From Synechococcus sp. ATX 2A4 (GTDB taxonomy: Bacteria > Cyanobacteriota > Cyanobacteriia > PCC-6307 > Cyanobiaceae): a DNA stretch of 64,000 bases. A program made the position numbers and the translations under genes. Positions 62,521-64,000 of this stretch are shown here, in pieces. The notes under the pieces were generated by a model. That model had not been told where the DNA came from, searched no databases, and was given only the letters and a program-made list of their open reading frames with translations. Positions within the stretch are counted from its first letter, which is position 1; each line of letters opens with the position of its first letter. The stretch is taken from contig NZ_JAGQCV010000003.1 of NCBI RefSeq assembly GCF_024346375.1, positions 1-64,000 of the forward strand, given 5' to 3'.

Positions 62521-63564
62521 ATGGAAAACGATACAAAAGCTGTCTTGCGGGTGATCGGGGTCACGGCTCTCCTGCAGCTGGTCTGGGTGCCAGTGGCCGT
62601 CATCGATCGAATGGAGCGCCACCGCGTCAGTCAACTGGTGGTTCCATCCGTCAACCAACCATTCGCCTCGGGGCGCAACCCACCCCCATCGCCACAAGCA
62701 GCATTTGACAATCCGGTGCTGTCAGCACTGCTGCTGGATTCCTCAGCGTCCCAATCGGCCACGTCCGATCGCCTAAAGCGCATGGACGCTGCCGCGGCCG
62801 CGGCTCTCTCCTCGCCGGAACAGGCAGGTTCTGCCGCGCAGCAGTTCAGTGCTCTTGGCAGCACCCCTTTGCTCGGCAGCGGCACCCCGTCCACCCACTC
62901 TCCCTTGGGAAGCGTGGAGGTCTTCCGTGACGCGCTGGGAATTCTTCGGCCGGGCACACCCGCCGGCTTCAGCAAGGCTGATCTGCTGGGCGGGCCGCTC
63001 ACCCTCGCCTCATCCGGGGAAGCGGCCATGCCGGTTCTCGCCAGGGCTGAGCGGGCCCGCTGGGCCAGCAGCGGCGATCAGCTGGCACCGCTCCCCGCCC
63101 ATTGGCGCCAGCCCATGCGCCAAGCGGTGCAGCAACTGGTGTCGCCTGGTCACGAAACGCCTGCCGAGCTCTCCGCGCGGGTAATTCACATTCCTTCAAG
63201 TCGCCTCCGGGCCATGGAGCAGGTCCCCGTTGCGATCCGCGACGACGGGACCGCCACCGTGCTGCGCGCTCCCATCGACAACGCGGCGCTCCAGGAGATT
63301 GAGGGCTGGGCCGCGCGTCAGCCGCTGCCGAAACAAGGGGTCGTGGACACGGCGCTCCTCACCCTGCATCCGATGCCGCACGAACCAGGACCGAGCCCCA
63401 CCCATCCTGCGCACGCCGTGCCCTTGCCCTTGGCCTCAACCCCAGCCCCGGCCCCAGGGCCAAGCGCACCTGCTCCGAGATCGGCAGGGGGATCGGCTGG
63501 CCTGCCTGCCCGCCTGGACAACCCCAGCCCCCCAAGCGATCACCAAGCCGGTCCCCTGCAATGA
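62521..63564 (+). CDS. Membrane-anchored Pro/Ala/Ser-rich protein of unknown function
   Basis: A 347-residue protein that I do not recognise. It has one N-terminal hydrophobic helix (VLRVIGVTALLQLVWVPVAVI), then a long Ser/Ala/Pro-rich region. A more ordered central part (FSKADLLGGPLTLASSGEAA, WRQPMRQAVQQLV) follows, then an unstructured Pro-rich tail (PAPAPGPSAPAPRS). ATG 62521 has GAGG 5 nt upstream; GTG 62482 is upstream in frame. It lies between wza and a gene for a secreted protein, so a role in the envelope or export complex is possible but unproven. Confidence 0.65.
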   Translation: MENDTKAVLRVIGVTALLQLVWVPVAVIDRMERHRVSQLVVPSVNQPFASGRNPPPSPQAAFDNPVLSALLLDSSASQSATSDRLKRMDAAAAAALSSPEQAGSAAQQFSALGSTPLLGSGTPSTHSPLGSVEVFRDALGILRPGTPAGFSKADLLGGPLTLASSGEAAMPVLARAERARWASSGDQLAPLPAHWRQPMRQAVQQLVSPGHETPAELSARVIHIPSSRLRAMEQVPVAIRDDGTATVLRAPIDNAALQEIEGWAARQPLPKQGVVDTALLTLHPMPHEPGPSPTHPAHAVPLPLASTPAPAPGPSAPAPRSAGGSAGLPARLDNPSPPSDHQAGPLQ

Positions 63565-63627
63565 GGCAACAGGGAGGCAACAGGCAGCCCCACATGAGGC
63601 ACCCCTTCAGGTGGGGGCCAGCTCATG

Positions 63628-63656
63628 TTGACAACACCCCCTTGATGCACTAATTT
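63628..63656 (+). promoter_or_regulatory. Candidate promoter of the last gene
   Basis: TTGACA at 63628-63633 and TAATTT at 63651-63656 are separated by 17 nt. The -35 box is perfect and the -10 is weak (3 of 6). The start codon follows 27 nt later. Confidence 0.5.
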
Positions 63657-63683
63657 GGACAGATACGGATTTTTTAAGGCCTG

Positions 63684-64000
63684 ATGGCAATCCAATCTCA
63701 GCGCGCAGCTCTCGCTGCCGTCGTCGCCATCGCAGCTGGCGCCATTTTCACAGGAGGGGCAAAGGCCGCTCCTGTGTCTGTGACCTTCACAACCACCACC
63801 TTTCCTGAAAAAGCATCATCTGGCTTGCCTGCAACCCAGGATCTCCCCATCGACCTTGATGCGGTATCGTCCCCGGCTTTTTCTGGATATATTTCACGCC
63901 TGAATCCCAACAACCTTCCTGGGGGATTCACCAATACCGGTTTTGCTCCGATGTCAGCTTTTGACGGAGCTACTGGACAAATCTTCAGGCAAGTAAACGG
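63684..64000 (+). CDS. Secreted protein, possible exosortase substrate (partial)
   Basis: The first 105 codons of a protein cut by the window end. An N-terminal signal peptide (ALAAVVAIAAGAIFTGGAKA, cleavage likely after AKA) is followed by a Thr/Ser/Gly-rich exported region (VSVTFTTTTFPEKASSG, NPNNLPGGFTNTGFAP). This composition and the nearby exosortase suggest a PEP-CTERM-type protein, but the sorting tail lies beyond the window. A strong -35 box lies upstream. Identity is unknown. Confidence 0.7.
   Translation, partial: MAIQSQRAALAAVVAIAAGAIFTGGAKAAPVSVTFTTTTFPEKASSGLPATQDLPIDLDAVSSPAFSGYISRLNPNNLPGGFTNTGFAPMSAFDGATGQIFRQVN

Overview
The window is a high-GC cyanobacterial chromosome segment, most likely from a picocyanobacterium of the Synechococcus/Cyanobium group. 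The basis is the photosystem II psbD-psbC overlap, cobyric acid synthase, a group 2 sigma factor, an Ftn2/ARC6 division protein, and a very high coding density. No tRNA, rRNA, CRISPR array or complete mobile element was seen.

Region 1 (1-16900) is core genome. It holds the psbD 3' end and psbC with a clear terminator, an Asn-rich secreted protein, maf, a small conserved cyanobacterial protein, cobQ, a small 2Fe-2S ferredoxin, mnmA, a fused NAD(P)H-hydrate epimerase/dehydratase, a group 2 sigma-70 factor, pdhA, ftn2, ffh, rpsP (with a long Ala/Glu-rich tail), phoH and a Bax inhibitor-1 family membrane protein. The last ends at a perfect terminator hairpin at 16919-16943.

Region 2 (about 16950-25030) is a worn boundary. 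It has a frameshifted fragment of GDP-mannose 4,6-dehydratase (gmd), a cytoplasmic-looking N-acetylmuramoyl-L-alanine amidase, a sulfotransferase, a methyltransferase broken by one amber codon, three glycosyltransferases and a multiply frameshifted IS3-type transposase remnant.

Region 3 (25030-53170) is a very large surface-polysaccharide locus. It holds an MsbA/PglK-type ABC exporter, more than a dozen glycosyltransferases (GT-B/GT4, GT2 and GT25 types), two hexapeptide acyltransferases, an FkbM methyltransferase and a Wzy-like polymerase. It also has a GT4 gene split by one opal codon and an acyltransferase-3 gene split by a one-base frameshift. Several stretches are clearly poorer in GC than the core genes, as expected for transferred sugar genes. 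Many genes overlap their neighbour by 4 nt (ATGA or GTGA).

Region 4 (50670-64000) contains the assembly and export machinery. A WbpV-like reductase, a WbpL-like sugar-1-phosphate transferase and a WbpM/FlaA1-like 4,6-dehydratase form a plausible initiation module for an N-acetyl-quinovosamine or N-acetyl-fucosamine first sugar. They are followed by a cyanoexosortase, its associated protein, an HpsJ-like protein and a small dual-specificity-type phosphatase, all closely packed. A Wzc-type tyrosine autokinase converges on them and a Wza-type export protein diverges from wzc. The last gene, cut by the window edge, encodes a secreted protein that may be an exosortase substrate. Together these suggest a Wzy-type exopolysaccharide or capsule coupled to an exosortase sorting system, with a candidate kinase/phosphatase pair.
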